From the NCBI GenBank assembly GCA_010093685.1, contig MU006216.1:2536487-2600486 (forward strand): DNA of 64,000 nucleotides. Direction: 5' to 3'. Shown here one piece after another: positions 31,888 through 43,374 of this stretch; position 1 is the first letter of the stretch; each line of letters starts with the position of its first letter. The notes under the pieces were generated by a model. That model was not told the DNA's origin. It ran no database searches and saw only the letters and a program-made list of their open reading frames with translations. The stretch comes from Ophiobolus disseminans. Taxonomy: Eukaryota > Ascomycota > Dothideomycetes > Pleosporales > Phaeosphaeriaceae. The position numbers and the translations under genes are program-made.

Positions 31888-33048
31888 CTAAAGGTCCAAG
31901 GCCTTCTTCGTCATGGCCAGAGCGCCGTCGAACGACTTGTTACCACCGATAAAGCCAGCAGCGTGGACAAATACACAGCCCTGGACGCCGGAGATGTGGT
32001 CGAGCTGCTCGTCGCGCACGCCCTTCCATGCATCTGGCAGGTCCTTTCGGTTGACAAACCCGCCATTCTCCTTGCTGACGGCTCGGATGCGCCACTTGCC
32101 CTCGGGCTTGTCCTCGGGGAAGAGGACGTACAGGACTTGTGGTGCAACGCCCTCTGGAAGCGGCGTCTCCTTCTCGAGGTTGTACAGGTGATCGGCCCAG
32201 GGCATGCCCTCTGGCAGAACAAGGATGCGTCCTTGCGGGTCGTACTGTAACCGGGCATCGAAGGCCTGCTTCACAGAGTGACGTGCCGGAAGCCACGAGT
32301 TGGCGCGGTCGGTGAGCTCGATCAGGAACTGCTCGCCAACGAACTGCGATGCCTTGGTGAAGCGCATATCCTCTTCTGCCTGCTTCGCCTCCGGTGTCTT
32401 GATCTCTTCTGTATTTGCTGCCTTGGGACCGTAGTTGTAGCGGCTGACAACGCTTGCGATGCTGAAGCCGCGGTCCTCGAACTGTTTCGCCAGACCCGCC
32501 TTCTCGAGCTCTTTGGGGGCGATGACGTTGATGCCATTGTCGTTCGCGTCGAAGGCCTCGATGAAGTCGGTGTAGATCTTCTCGAACAGGATATCGCGAT
32601 CTTGTCCCTGCAGACCGGTGACGGCCGTGATGATGTCCTTGCCGAAGTGCAGGTAGACAAGCCCCGCGGAGGAGAGCTTGGTGTTGTGGCCGGGGAAGAC
32701 GGTGTCGAAGCCGCGCTGGTGGTGGTCGTAGCGCTTGTTGTTGTCATCGTACTCGCCGCCTACGTCAACAACCGTGTGGCATTTTGCGAGCAGCTCTGGG
32801 TCGCGCGTGCGGACAAGCTGGGAGTCGAGGTACGAAGGGAGAAGGCGCAGCATCGAGACTGCCAGGGCCTCATCGGCGTGGAAGTGGCCATTGTGCGTGC
32901 CAATCACGGCCGCATCCGTCTTGAGCCTCTTGGAGGGGTTTTCGGTGGCCATTGCTATAGTAAAGGGTCTAAATAGGTTTGTGGTAGCAGGACGGAAGGT
33001 CGGGGTGGATCTGGCAGCTCGTAGAAATGTTCGTCTCAATGTGAACAT
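31888..33048 (-). CDS. MYG1: MYG1-family exonuclease (UPF0160)
   Basis: Single exon, 386 residues. Residues 1-32 are Arg/Thr-rich without acids and look like a mitochondrial presequence (MFTLRRTFLRAARST). A second ATG at 32952 (Met33, MATENPSKRLKTD) would give a form starting with a basic nuclear-type segment. The DHH-like metal site is clear: IGTHNGHFHADEALA and DVGGEYDDNNKRYDHHQRGF. The C-terminal half carries WRIRAVSKENGGFVNRKDLP and GCVFVHAAGFIGGNKSFDGA, typical of the family. Human MYG1 is a 3'-5' RNA exonuclease of nucleolus and mitochondria; the two possible starts would fit the same dual targeting. Divergent from ICE2 with a 700-bp shared upstream region. Confidence 0.95.
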   Translation of the reverse strand: MFTLRRTFLRAARSTPTFRPATTNLFRPFTIAMATENPSKRLKTDAAVIGTHNGHFHADEALAVSMLRLLPSYLDSQLVRTRDPELLAKCHTVVDVGGEYDDNNKRYDHHQRGFDTVFPGHNTKLSSAGLVYLHFGKDIITAVTGLQGQDRDILFEKIYTDFIEAFDANDNGINVIAPKELEKAGLAKQFEDRGFSIASVVSRYNYGPKAANTEEIKTPEAKQAEEDMRFTKASQFVGEQFLIELTDRANSWLPARHSVKQAFDARLQYDPQGRILVLPEGMPWADHLYNLEKETPLPEGVAPQVLYVLFPEDKPEGKWRIRAVSKENGGFVNRKDLPDAWKGVRDEQLDHISGVQGCVFVHAAGFIGGNKSFDGALAMTKKALDL

Positions 33049-33748
33049 TTATTGCCCGTGTCGTGGTTCGCCAGCAGAGTTGAATGCAAGTGGGGCAGAC
33101 CAGCGCTCCCGCGGCGAAGAAGGCCTTGGCCGATGATCAAGTCCCTGCACCCGCAACATCTCGTTCGATGCGGGCGCTACCCAATATTGGTCAAATCTCC
33201 TGTCCTGACCGCACTGCAACCTGTTCTCTCGCCGGAACCTGCTATGGATGCTTCGTTGCACTTGGAAGCTGCACGGTGCTCCAGTGAATGCGTCACTAAC
33301 TCCTCGCGTCACCTAGTTATTTCTACTTCAGACCCCGGCTACCAGCACGCGACAGCACGCAACCACACGCACCAATAGCTTCCATCCTGTGCCTGATCTG
33401 GAAATTCATCTTGGTCCAGCCGTCTGCACCTTCCGCTGCCTGCAACCAGATCCCCTCGCGCCTTCCGCCATTCTTCCACCTGCCGTGTGCGTCGTGGAGC
33501 ATCGCACCATTTGCACGTGAAGATAGAAGTGCCGCCAAGAGACACGGTTCGATAGCGAGGCCACGACCCACCAGCGACGAAACTTGTGCAGCCCACCGCC
33601 ACTTCGACCTCGCCCTCTGCGCCTCGAGTGACTCCCCGCAATCCCCTCCGCGCTCCCTGCGCGTCCATCGCGCGCGTCCAGCTCTTTCCACCGCACGGCA
33701 GAGGTCAGGCTCGTAACAGCACGAGCTTGGCGACGACGGCGCACGCAG
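33049..33748. promoter_or_regulatory. Shared upstream region of MYG1 and ICE2
   Basis: 700 bases between divergent start codons. Frames of 70-140 codons occur on both strands, but none is recognisable. It must include both promoters; no specific motif identified. Confidence 0.45.
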
Positions 33749-35169
33749 ATGTGGCTTACCAGAGTGCTCTCGTCGACCACCTTCCTGGGCGCCATAATCT
33801 TCACAATCCCCCTGGCCTTCGACATCGGCGGCCGCACCTGTGGACTGGCCTTCTCGCTGGCCCTTAGCTCGTACTACTTCCTCTACTCGGTCCTGCGGTT
33901 AGCCACCCCGGACCAGTCAAGATTCAGATGGGCGCTCTGCAACGTGGTAGCTTGGGCACAGTGGCTGGCGATACCCACGCTGCTGATATGGAGTCTGAAC
34001 AAATTCTCCATCGATGCCACCAATAACGCGGGCTGGGTGGAGCGAACGTTTGGCGGCAGGAGGTCGGATTTCAAGACAGTCAACGAGTGGATCTTTGGGA
34101 GCGAGGGCCTGTTGCAGAGCGCCTCGATAGTCGCATGGGACAAGACACTCCGCTACAGCACCCCCGTCTTCCAGATGGCAGAGGGCTTCTGTAGCTTGCT
34201 GGTCATTCAGGCCGCTGGCCAGATCACGAAATGGATAGTCAACCGGGAACGCGGCGAGAGCTGGATGGTGAGTCGCATGTTGTTGACGATGAGTATAGCT
34301 AACATCATAGTAGATCGGCCTGCTCATCACCTCGGCGTCCATCATCTCCACCTCGGTCTACTTCCTGTGGCGCATCACAACATTTCCTGAGATTAGCAAT
34401 GTAGACGCCATCTTGATTGGCGTGGCCATCACTACCGCCATTTTTCTCGGTGGATGGGGCATTGCCAGCGCACGGGGCAACCCAGTCGAATCAGCTCTAC
34501 TGGTATGTTATGCCCTCAATCGTCTCGCCTTTTGCTAATCTTACCCAGTTCGCCTACGTGACCCTCTGCATCTACCAGATCTTCACCGACTACCAGCCAT
34601 CACCAGGCTCGCTTGCTGAAGCCAACGCTCCCTCTGATCCCGCGTTGCCTCCATTACCACCCATCATTATGGCTTCATACACCACGCTTCTCCATGCATT
34701 AGGCTCTTTGCCAACCATCATTCACACAGGCTTCAACCTCATGGTTGGCGCTGTAATGACCATCACTCCATCCGTGATCATCTCTCTAGCGTACCGCGTC
34801 TTCGTAATGTACGCGGCCGCGCGCATCATCCCAGCCATCCGGGAAAGCGGTGCACGAGCGCTGTCACAAGAACCAAGTCTCGACGACGATGATGAGACGA
34901 GCAAGATTCTCGGCTTTCTGACATGGTTCAGTCCCAGCATCATCATCGCAGTCTACACCAGTCTGCTCATGCAGCACTTTGCCAGCGGCAACGGCGCCGA
35001 CGGAAGCGCCGTGACTGGCGAGTGGTGGACAAACCAAGGCGGCGACGTTGGCGGAAACACTTGGAGGTGGATCAACCTCGCCATCACAATGGGCCTATAC
35101 GCCATTGAACTGAAAATCTCGAACCCAGACGACGATGGCCGTCTCACAAACCACTGGAAGACGGACTGA
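33749..35169 (+). CDS. ICE2: ICE2-like multispanning ER membrane protein
   Basis: Three exons (33749-34267, 34314-34502, 34549-35169; both introns 46 nt) give 442 residues with several hydrophobic helices spread along the chain (FLGAIIFTIPLAFDI, LAFSLALSSYYFLYSVL, IGLLITSASIISTSVYFL, AILIGVAITTAIFLGGWGIA, FNLMVGAVMTITPSVIISLA and IIIAVYTSLLMQ). The pattern and the segment WINLAITMGLYAIELKISNP match fungal Ice2, an ER protein required for cortical ER inheritance and for control of membrane and lipid-droplet metabolism in yeast. The start MWLTRVLSST is the first ATG and puts the first helix at the N-terminus. Assignment is by overall similarity; no catalytic motif is expected. Confidence 0.82.
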
Positions 35170-38100
35170 GCGGGTTTGTTAGCTGAGGTCTCACACCACA
35201 CCAACTGCACAGAGGCAGGAGAGTCAAAGAGAGGGCCATAAAGCGTGCACAGCCGTTTCCAGTGCTGATAATCCGGGTCGAGATGGGTAGCCTTTTGCCT
35301 TATTCCCCATTGTCTTAGCAAGCCACCATATTGTTTTCTTGTTTCGACACGCATATTCATTTGTTCAGATACCCCCCAGTTTGGAAAATTACGGGAGAAA
35401 TACCATGGGATTTGTTACATTTATTTTGTTTGAGCTGCCGTTATTTGTGTTAGATTTCGGTGTACATTATCATTGCCGTTGACGTGGTTCGGTTTGGTGA
35501 CGTTGAGCGTGACCGACTTTGGTGGATGAGGAGCAGTGACGCATGGTATGAAATTGATACATACTCCACCTCCCGTAATACTGAGTGAGCGACTCTCTAC
35601 TATACGTGTTTCCTACATCTAGACAAACAGTCTCGTCCTGGGCACGCCTACTTCTCCTGAAATCCAGGTTTAACTCCTGGCACTAGCTTTACAACCCACC
35701 TATCTCCAGTACTCCCTCTACTCACAAACACGCTTGCACATCATTGCACAACACCATATATCTCGGCGAATTATCCCTACCCGCCTCTACACACGCAGCA
35801 ACAACAACACCCTTCTTCCCTCAACCCGGGAAATGAGTTTTTCAAGAGGAATACGCAGATAGGATGGGGAGCGGAAACGTACACTATCAATGTTAAGATG
35901 TGTGAATTGCTGTCTAGCGTGTCTATTGGGGATTGGTGGTGTACGCTATGTATGCGTAGGCATGGGGACGATGCACACATATACATCGCATTTCCAAGTC
36001 CCGCCGCATATGAACATACCATTATCTTCTCAACTCACACTCGTCAGAAATGGAATTGTATCTAAATCCCCACTCCCTCAAACTTGCTCCGTGCATGCAC
36101 CCCGGTATAACTCACACCCAACACACTCCTCACTCTGCGCCTGAAATAATACCCATAGCCGTGCTTTCGCGTGAACGCATACCAGATACGGTGACATGCA
36201 TTCCCTAGACTCGCCGTCTCAGGCTTGAAACATCGGCGACGTTACTAGAATCCATGGCTCGGAATAGATATCGTACACCGGAGGCCTAAGGCCTGTGCTA
36301 CATCACATCGGGGAGGGGGCGAGTAATCGAAGAATGGGGGTTGCGTGAAAGGTCGGGGTGGACGAGGGGTTGGGGGCTGTAGTGATGCGAGAGTGTGTGG
36401 TTGTGGAGATACTCAGCGAGGTGATAGAGTAATGATGTATGGTAGAAAAGCTCAGTGAAATAATGCAATAGAATGGGTAGTCAATTAGTAGATATTGCTG
36501 TGGGACCACATAAAAGTGTAGTATCTTGCTAGAAGTAATGGTGCAGGACTATGTACGAAGTCGTGCTGCGGGGTCTAGGTGTACTAGGGTCGGTTGCTGA
36601 GCGGCGTGTGTTACACATGTTGTCAGCTTTTGGCGGTGGATATGGGACTCTACTGCATGCATGCTCTGCTTAAGATCTTCGAGGATTCAAAAGCATGAAT
36701 GCACATTTGCTATCCTGCAATGTAAAGCACTCAGTCAAAATTTCCAATGCGTTTCGGCATACCATCCCTTCCAATCCACATAAAGCAAGGCTGATTCCAA
36801 TCAAACCATGTCTACGGCACAGTAAACTCATGCACCTCAAAAACTCAAACACACAAACCTCAAATACGCAGTCAGCCTCGGGGACATCTCTCTCGTACGC
36901 AAACGTACAATTCCAGGACCCCAGTGAAGTATATTACCCTCGCCGCCGTGGCACAGCTTAGGCGTGCTGGGGCGTGCATTAGCGGTGGCGGAGACACGCA
37001 ACATCTGCGAACCTCGGATGGGGTTCGACAACCAGCCAAGAAAGGCGTGAGCTGACGAAGTGAAGTGTGTACAAGGCACGTACGATTGAGCGAAAAAAAT
37101 GCGGAATCACATACATGCGCTTGACCGATGCTTCGCCGTGTGTGATGGCCTGGTGCATGCTGAAAGTATGTGCCGAACATGTTTGCTGGAAGGACTACGT
37201 GTGCAGAGTGGTTCGTTCGGCGCTTTTGATGGCGTGAAGCATCACATGTCTCCACAGGCGCCAGTTGCGAGTAGATGTAATAATAGTCCACGGCGCGGAC
37301 AGACAGGTTGCGAAACTTGAAGCGCTTTGGCCAGCGCTTGCCCAAACGGAAGAGTGGTCTCCTATTCGGTCATCGCTTTTCAGTGTTATCATAGTAGAGG
37401 AGTGATCGTCGACGATTCCTGCGTTGTGTTTTGCGCTGTACAAGCAGTGCGGCGTGAACGTTGCATGGTAGACAGTGGAGTGCAAATCCTAAGCGACCAC
37501 CACCTCGCTAGATTCAGAGTTTTAGCGAGCAGGCACTTCTCTCTACCATTACCTATACTGGAACAAAACATGCAAGATAGCGGTCAAAGTTTTCGAGACT
37601 AACGCTGACAGGATTCCGGCGTGGTCGTCCATGAGGTTGGTCACAATTGCAAGGCCTCCCGCACCGGCGTGCTACGCCTCAGCAGTACTTAAATAGGATG
37701 TCTAGCGGTCGAACTGTGCCGCAGCCATGAGTGGTCTCCTGACGCCGACCACAACCTACACTTGAGATAGTGCGACATGGGGAATGACAATGCAGTGGCC
37801 GTCGACGGCGTTCATGCGCGGCTCATGTTCGCACGATCGCCTAGGTACAGCAAAGGTCATGCTCATAATCCGCGCCGCACACTGGCATGGTAGGATTCAC
37901 CGCTGATTGATTTGCTGATTAGCAATGCCGTACTTGTGTGGTCAACAATGTCTGCTTGAAAGGATCGAAAATTCAAATTCCCGCAGCATGGTGCCAACGT
38001 AGAGAGCATCGTTTAACGCGGAGTGGATTTTCGGAATATGCGCTATCCGCATATCTGATTGAGGACAGCTTCCCAATTCGAGGAACGTCCGTGGCGTAAT

Positions 38101-38399
38101 CTGGGGTAAAGTGACAGTAGAGTGCGAGGTGGCTGGTTCCAAGCAGTCGGGGAGACTGGAATTTCCCAGGACAAGCTGCAATCAAGTGCGCTGAAAATGG
38201 GTGCTGTCTTGATATGAAGCGTGCTTGAAGTGGAAGTTCAATCCTACCGGAGCAACTCCACAGCTTTGCCAACTGCTAGTGAGTCACCCTTGGATATTGG
38301 GTTTACTGTTTAGTAAAGGATTCTGGACTTGGCAGTGGTATGGTGTGCTAGTTCACGCATAACTAACCTTAGGCGCCGCGTCGGTTAGCTAGTACGGTT
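35170..38399. other. Gene-free region, proximal 3.2 kb
   Basis: A long AT-richer stretch past ICE2. Open frames reach 157 codons (36872-37345, minus) but are rich in Cys, Arg and His, overlap in several phases and show no domain. There are short C/A-rich and G/T-rich tracts but no clear repeat, transposon or RNA gene. A hairpin with a 7-nt loop at 35664-35680 has no tRNA around it. Confidence 0.4.
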
Positions 38400-40713
38400 A
38401 TTTGGGTTGCACTCGATGGTGCTACAGCAGTGCTAAGCAGTGCTGAAGCAAGGATGCTCCTTGAGCGTTTGTTGAGCCCGGATCTGGCTCGCACAAAGGC
38501 GCAGAACTGATCGCAGGATAGGCGCGCAGATCCGGGCGCGCTTGTGAGCCACCGGCACGCTACGCCGAGCTTGAAGCATAAGATCAGACGATTAGCGCAC
38601 GGATACTGTAAGACGACGATTGGATGCAGCCCCGCGAAGACGGCGTATCGTGAGGGCGCCAATGCTACCGGTACAGTTGAGAAATAAAAAGCCTTCATGT
38701 TGTCTTTCTGCCCCGACGTGTTGGATCACGACTGCGCCGCAAAGTCCCAGTTCTTTGTTTGATCGCTAACGGGAGCGGCACGCCCCGCTTGCCTGAAGAA
38801 ACACGACGTTGGAAATATGCTGGTCTGAAGTACTTGACCGCGAAACTTCGCTGCGACTTTAGGCGCCAATGGACAGCCGCGACCAGCATGGACATGACTC
38901 TCGGATGCACCCGTGTGGAAAGGGGTGAGCATTCCATTGGTGGCGAGAATGCTGCGGAGGATGACGGAGCACCCAGTCGTCGTCTGAGCGGCAGCGATTG
39001 TGCGATGCAACGGCTAAGATGCGTGGGCTCTCGTTTTAGCCGAGCACATGCTGTGTGGAAACAAGGCGCGTCGAGTGAGCGACTCCCCCCGGTGAGTCCA
39101 GGGAAGGCATTCCGCCTCAGAGACGGGCCGAGCAGCCAACCAATATGTCTGCGTCAGACCGGGTGCGACAGCCGCGGAATGGGCTGGAGGCAGGAGGCAT
39201 AAGTGGTACTTGACGGCGCCGCAGCATGAGGGCGGACATGGCAGTGGAGCGTGGTGAAGGTGCGCAGCGGCGGCGTGGGAGTCGATAAATTGAAACGTGG
39301 CCGAGGCCGTTCGTGCCTTCTTGATTCGGGCAGCAGGCAGGCATCCAGCGGGCGGTTAAAGGAGGCAGTGCCGAGAGATGTCGCAGTGCCAGACAGGCCC
39401 CTGGTGGAAGCGCGCGAGAAGCGGGCGATACGCAGGAACAGACTGACGACGACGGCGGCGCTGCGGACGTGCAGACTGCTCTGGCGACGCACGCGGTGGC
39501 TGCCACTGTGTGTGAAGTAGAAGCGGAAGTACCGCTGCGAGCCCCTCGCCCGCGCGGTGCTGGCGGCCGCGGTGAGGCATGAGCGCGGCAAGGCGCAACA
39601 CGCGTCTGAGGCAAAAATAGAGGTCGGCGGGATTTCCCACACGCTGCTGACAGCCAATTGGCAGGCCGGCGCGGTGGGACTGTGAAGGTGGGCTCAGTGT
39701 TCCGCGCCGGCTGCATCCCCCTAACGTCTTCGAGCCGGTGATCCTCGCAGACCGTGACGCCGTCTGGGGCCGTGAGACGCAGGCGACGCACACTGGCCCG
39801 AACCCCCCTTGTCGGTCGCACCTGCCAGATACCCTCCTCTACGAGATCCGATCGTCTTTAGGGCTGTAGACGCGGTTTTTTCGCCAGAAAACGTGGCAGC
39901 GGCTTCCATGCAGGGTCTATATGTATAAGAATCGAAGGAACCGCGTTTCTGGCACGTCATCGGGGTGTTCGGTCGTGGTTCACGCGGGGTGTGAATGGCA
40001 ACGTAGACGCGGCGGGCAGGGGCCGGCTGGGGGTGAGCCAATGGGCGCCTGCTGACAGGGGTCGCCCTGCACGCCATGTATGCACCAGCAGAATGGGCAA
40101 CACTGAACAGCCGCCCTCCGTGATCTCGCTGCACATCCGCTGGCAGCCTGCGCCTGGCGTCGGGTCCGCCCCTCCTTCATACAGTGCCGTCTATTGCTGT
40201 GCTGCTTTATACAGCCCGCCCGCCGCGACGGGTGGCTCTGCTCCCCGAACGGCCTCATCGCTGAACCCATCCGCTTCTGACCAGCTCCCTTCGCCATTGC
40301 ATCTCGAGCCACTCAAGACGGTCCGGGTCGTGACCACGCGGGGGTCCCCATCATCGTCGCCAGCTCACCGAGTACCTACTGGCTCTCGGTATCGTGACCA
40401 CTACCATCTGAACCACTTCACACAATACCAACACTGCAAGCGCGAAAGCCGCCTGGGGTGTTGTGGAACGAAAAGTAAACTCCAACTTGTCGTGCCACTT
40501 ACAAAGCACCACCTTCCACTGCAGCTTCGGCACACTCCATCCCGCAGCAAGTTCGATATCCCGACGTGGATGGAAGAGCCCAGCCATATCTGCCGGTGAA
40601 CTACATCTATCCAAGCAGACTGCAACACCAAAACAGCTTTACAACCCAGAGTGAGAAACAGAACGACACTGAAGACCTGGACCACCTAGTCTGATCCGTC
40701 AGTGAGCAAGAGT
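38400..40713. promoter_or_regulatory. GC-rich upstream region of the Zn2Cys6/acetyltransferase gene
   Basis: This 2.3-kb part is GC-rich and carries long overlapping frames on both strands (for example 39117-39821 minus, 39991-40599 plus) with the Arg/Ala/Pro-rich composition of chance GC-rich ORFs. The part just before the ATG at 40714 is C/A-rich, as in a long fungal 5' UTR. I take it as promoter plus leader, with possible upstream ORFs; a non-coding RNA cannot be excluded. Confidence 0.4.
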
Positions 40714-42757
40714 ATGTCGGCCATTCTGCATTTACCTGTCCTCAACACGCAGTCTGCATACATGCTCAAGGAGAAGAACGCGGAAGCGTTTGCACCGGCT
40801 TTCACTGCAGTCAACGGAAGAGCTTCTCCGCCATCGCCTCGCAGCTTGACCCTCTCAAACGGCATGGGCTCGCGGCAAAGCCCCAAACACCACCTCGAGC
40901 AGGAGGCGTCTGAAAACGAATACCGCAGTGGTAGCACCTCCAGTTCGTCCGACGCCTCCAGTGAGCACTCATCTCCCACCAGCCCAGACAACAAGCGAAG
41001 GCGATCGGCATCACCGCCAGAAGCCCTCCCCACAGCAAGGGCCATGGAGGCTCCTCAACACCGTCCGCTCCCCTCTCTGGATCGATCTACCCAACACGAG
41101 CGGCGCTGGACTGCTGAGCCTCAGTCTCACAACTCCTATCGAGAGCCTCGTGATCCGCGCCCAATGGAGCCCATTCATGGCAGTATGCCACCAATGGCGA
41201 CACCGCATGCCCCTCCGCGTGAGGTGAACGGCACTGCTGAGCCATCAAGTATGCACGACGTCAATCGTGCTGGTGTGCAGCACATCGATGCAAAGAAGAG
41301 AAAACGACAGTTCGCTAATCGGACCAAGACCGGCTGCGGAACGTGTCGGAGGCGGAAGAAGAAGTGTGATGAAATGAAGCCCGAATGTATGTCTGAAGCA
41401 TCCTTCAATGTGATAAAGACACCCCACTGACCCAAGCGCAGGCAACAATTGCACTCGGGGCGGATTTGTATGCGAGGGTTACGCAAGCAAAGTTCCGTGG
41501 CCGAAGAACGGTCTGACGGTGAAGCCACCGCCGCCACTGCAGGCCAAAGAGCACATGCATGATCCTACTGCAGCTTACCCCAGATGTCCTGGATGCAACC
41601 AGATCCACATCCCACACTGCGAACCTGCTCGCAGCAACAGCCAGCCCTATCCAGATGCCCGTACCCAAAACGGGTCTGAGGGTGCCCGTGCCCGTCCCAT
41701 CGTCGTCGAGGAGCAGGAGCGCAAACCACCTGCACCAGGCAATTGGAATGGCAGCGGCTGGAGTGAGCCCTCTCGCGTGTCTTACCCGGAACATGCAGCG
41801 CCCGCACCTGCGCAGTATTCCCAGCCACCTGTGCACACCAACCATGACAGGACGGCGTCGCGCGATCACCACATGCCTCAGCCACAAGCCCCACCTCCAC
41901 CGCCCCGTCAGTCTAATCCACGGGTCTACCACCACACCCCACAAAGCATGAGCCAGACCACTGCTCACACGGTCGCTGTAGCAGACAGTCACCATCAAAC
42001 GCCACAGCAGAGTCGTCCACCGCCAATGGCGCATCCGACCTCGACGCCTACTGCTCCGCCACAACCCCACTATGCACCACAGCCAAGACCCCTCAAGACG
42101 GAGAAGGAGAAGATGCTTCATGGCGAGCCTTTCCTGCCTTATGATGAGCAATTGATGGACGAGCGTGCGCAATGCACAGGGGCTGTTTATGGATTCAACA
42201 GCACCGCCAATGCATCAGTCGTTATTGCACGAGGCGATCGTGAGCGCAACTTCAAAAGGATCGTCGCAGCGGGATGGATCCATCCGCGCCATATGGACCG
42301 CCGCCCAGGCGTCCCTAATGGAGGCCACTGTGGCGGAAACGTGAATGTCACAACGCCTTTCCACTGCGACTATGGCTACAACGTCTCCCTGGGTGACAAC
42401 GTCGTCATCGGACCTCATTGCCAGCTTCTCGACTCTGCCAGGATTGCCATTGGACGAAACACGAAGATCGGAGCCCGTGTCACCATCTCAACGCTCAAGA
42501 CACCGACCGACCCGAAAATGTTGAAAGGCAACAACGGCACTGAGATTGCCCAGCAAGTCTACATCGGCGAGAATGTCTACATTGGCGATGGTGCTATCAT
42601 CGAAGCTGGTGTGAGGATTGGCAACAATGCCATCATCCGATCTGGGTCTGTTGTTGTTGGCGTAAGTTCTTCCTTGGAACATGTGCGTGGTAACATGACT
42701 AACGAGTTGCAGGACATTGCCCCTGACGCCGTAGCACGCGGCAACCCAGCATTCTGA
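40714..42757 (+). CDS. Zn2Cys6 transcription factor fused to a maltose-acetyltransferase-like hexapeptide domain
   Basis: Three exons (40714-41386, 41442-42661, 42713-42757; introns 55 and 51 nt) give 645 residues. Residues 1-200 are Ser/Pro-rich; the binuclear cluster CGTCRRRKKKCDEMKPEC plus NNCTRGGFVC (208-235, CX2CX6CX6CX2CX6C) spans the first intron. A long Pro/His/Gln-rich linker follows. From about 446 comes a Mac-type N-terminal segment (KEKMLHGEPFLPYDEQLMDE) and from about 520 a left-handed beta-helix with hexapeptide repeats (NVSLGDNVVIGPHCQLL, YIGENVYIGDGAIIEAGVRI) closing with DIAPDAVARGNPAF. Bacterial sugar acetyltransferases carry a catalytic His before the last coils; here that stretch reads TPTDPKMLKG. 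The protein may therefore bind rather than acetylate (inference). The second intron is in phase and stop-free. The fusion itself is read continuously across a 1.2-kb exon and is not an annotation error. Confidence 0.9.
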
Positions 42758-43374
42758 TCGGCTCTCCGCACGCGCGCATGGTTTAGACACAGGTGTAACT
42801 GCTCTGCAGTGTTGGCAGTCAGCATGTGCAGGCCACTGCATCCTTGACCACCCTTTTACCATTTCAAGTTTACATGTTGGAGTTACCGGGCGCAGGTTTT
42901 GGAGGATACCCCTGCTTTTCGATTATGATTTCTGATTGATTTCGACCTTCCACACGCTTGGCAGTATTTGTGACCTTTGTATAGCACAGATAGATGTTGG
43001 TAGCGATAGCCAGCAGGAGATGGCGTGCTCAACACAAACGTATCAACCTCAACGTTCTGAGCTTTCAAATTGCCTCTCGTGAAGCTTGACTGATGGACCA
43101 TGTCCCGTAGCTTGAAACACCGTCGCGCGCGCCAAAATACAGTCCCATGCAAGCGACATGGCGCACGTCAAACACGGCACCTGTCATGTAAACGCCCGAT
43201 GCCTCTTTGGGACGCTGGGTAGTGAGAATTTCTGTGCCTGCATAAAGAGTTTAGCGTCCTTCAGCCTTGCGATGAACCGGACTTCACGTGTCGCCTTGGC
43301 ACCAGCTCCGTCCCGAAAATCTCCAGAAAGCACACTGAACATCGCAACGCAACGCCAGCGCCACCGAATTTCCA
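42758..43374. other. Intergenic: TF 3' flank and uL3m promoter
   Basis: 617 bases; nothing coding recognised. Confidence 0.45.

Noticed and set aside
32278..32976. 232-codon open frame antisense to MYG1
   Set aside because: Same codon-bias shadow; no domain, and the sense strand encodes a fully conserved protein.
35664..35680. CCAGG/CCTGG hairpin with 7-nt loop resembling a T arm
   Set aside because: No D arm, anticodon arm or acceptor stem around it.
39117..39821. 234-codon minus-strand ORF in the long gene-free region
   Set aside because: Arg/Ala/Pro/Cys-rich GC-driven frame overlapped by other frames; no domain, splice or orthologue recognised.
41405..42172. 255-codon Arg/Leu/Trp-rich open frame antisense to the TF linker
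   Set aside because: Shadow of the Pro/His/Gln-rich linker; composition is an artefact of the complement.
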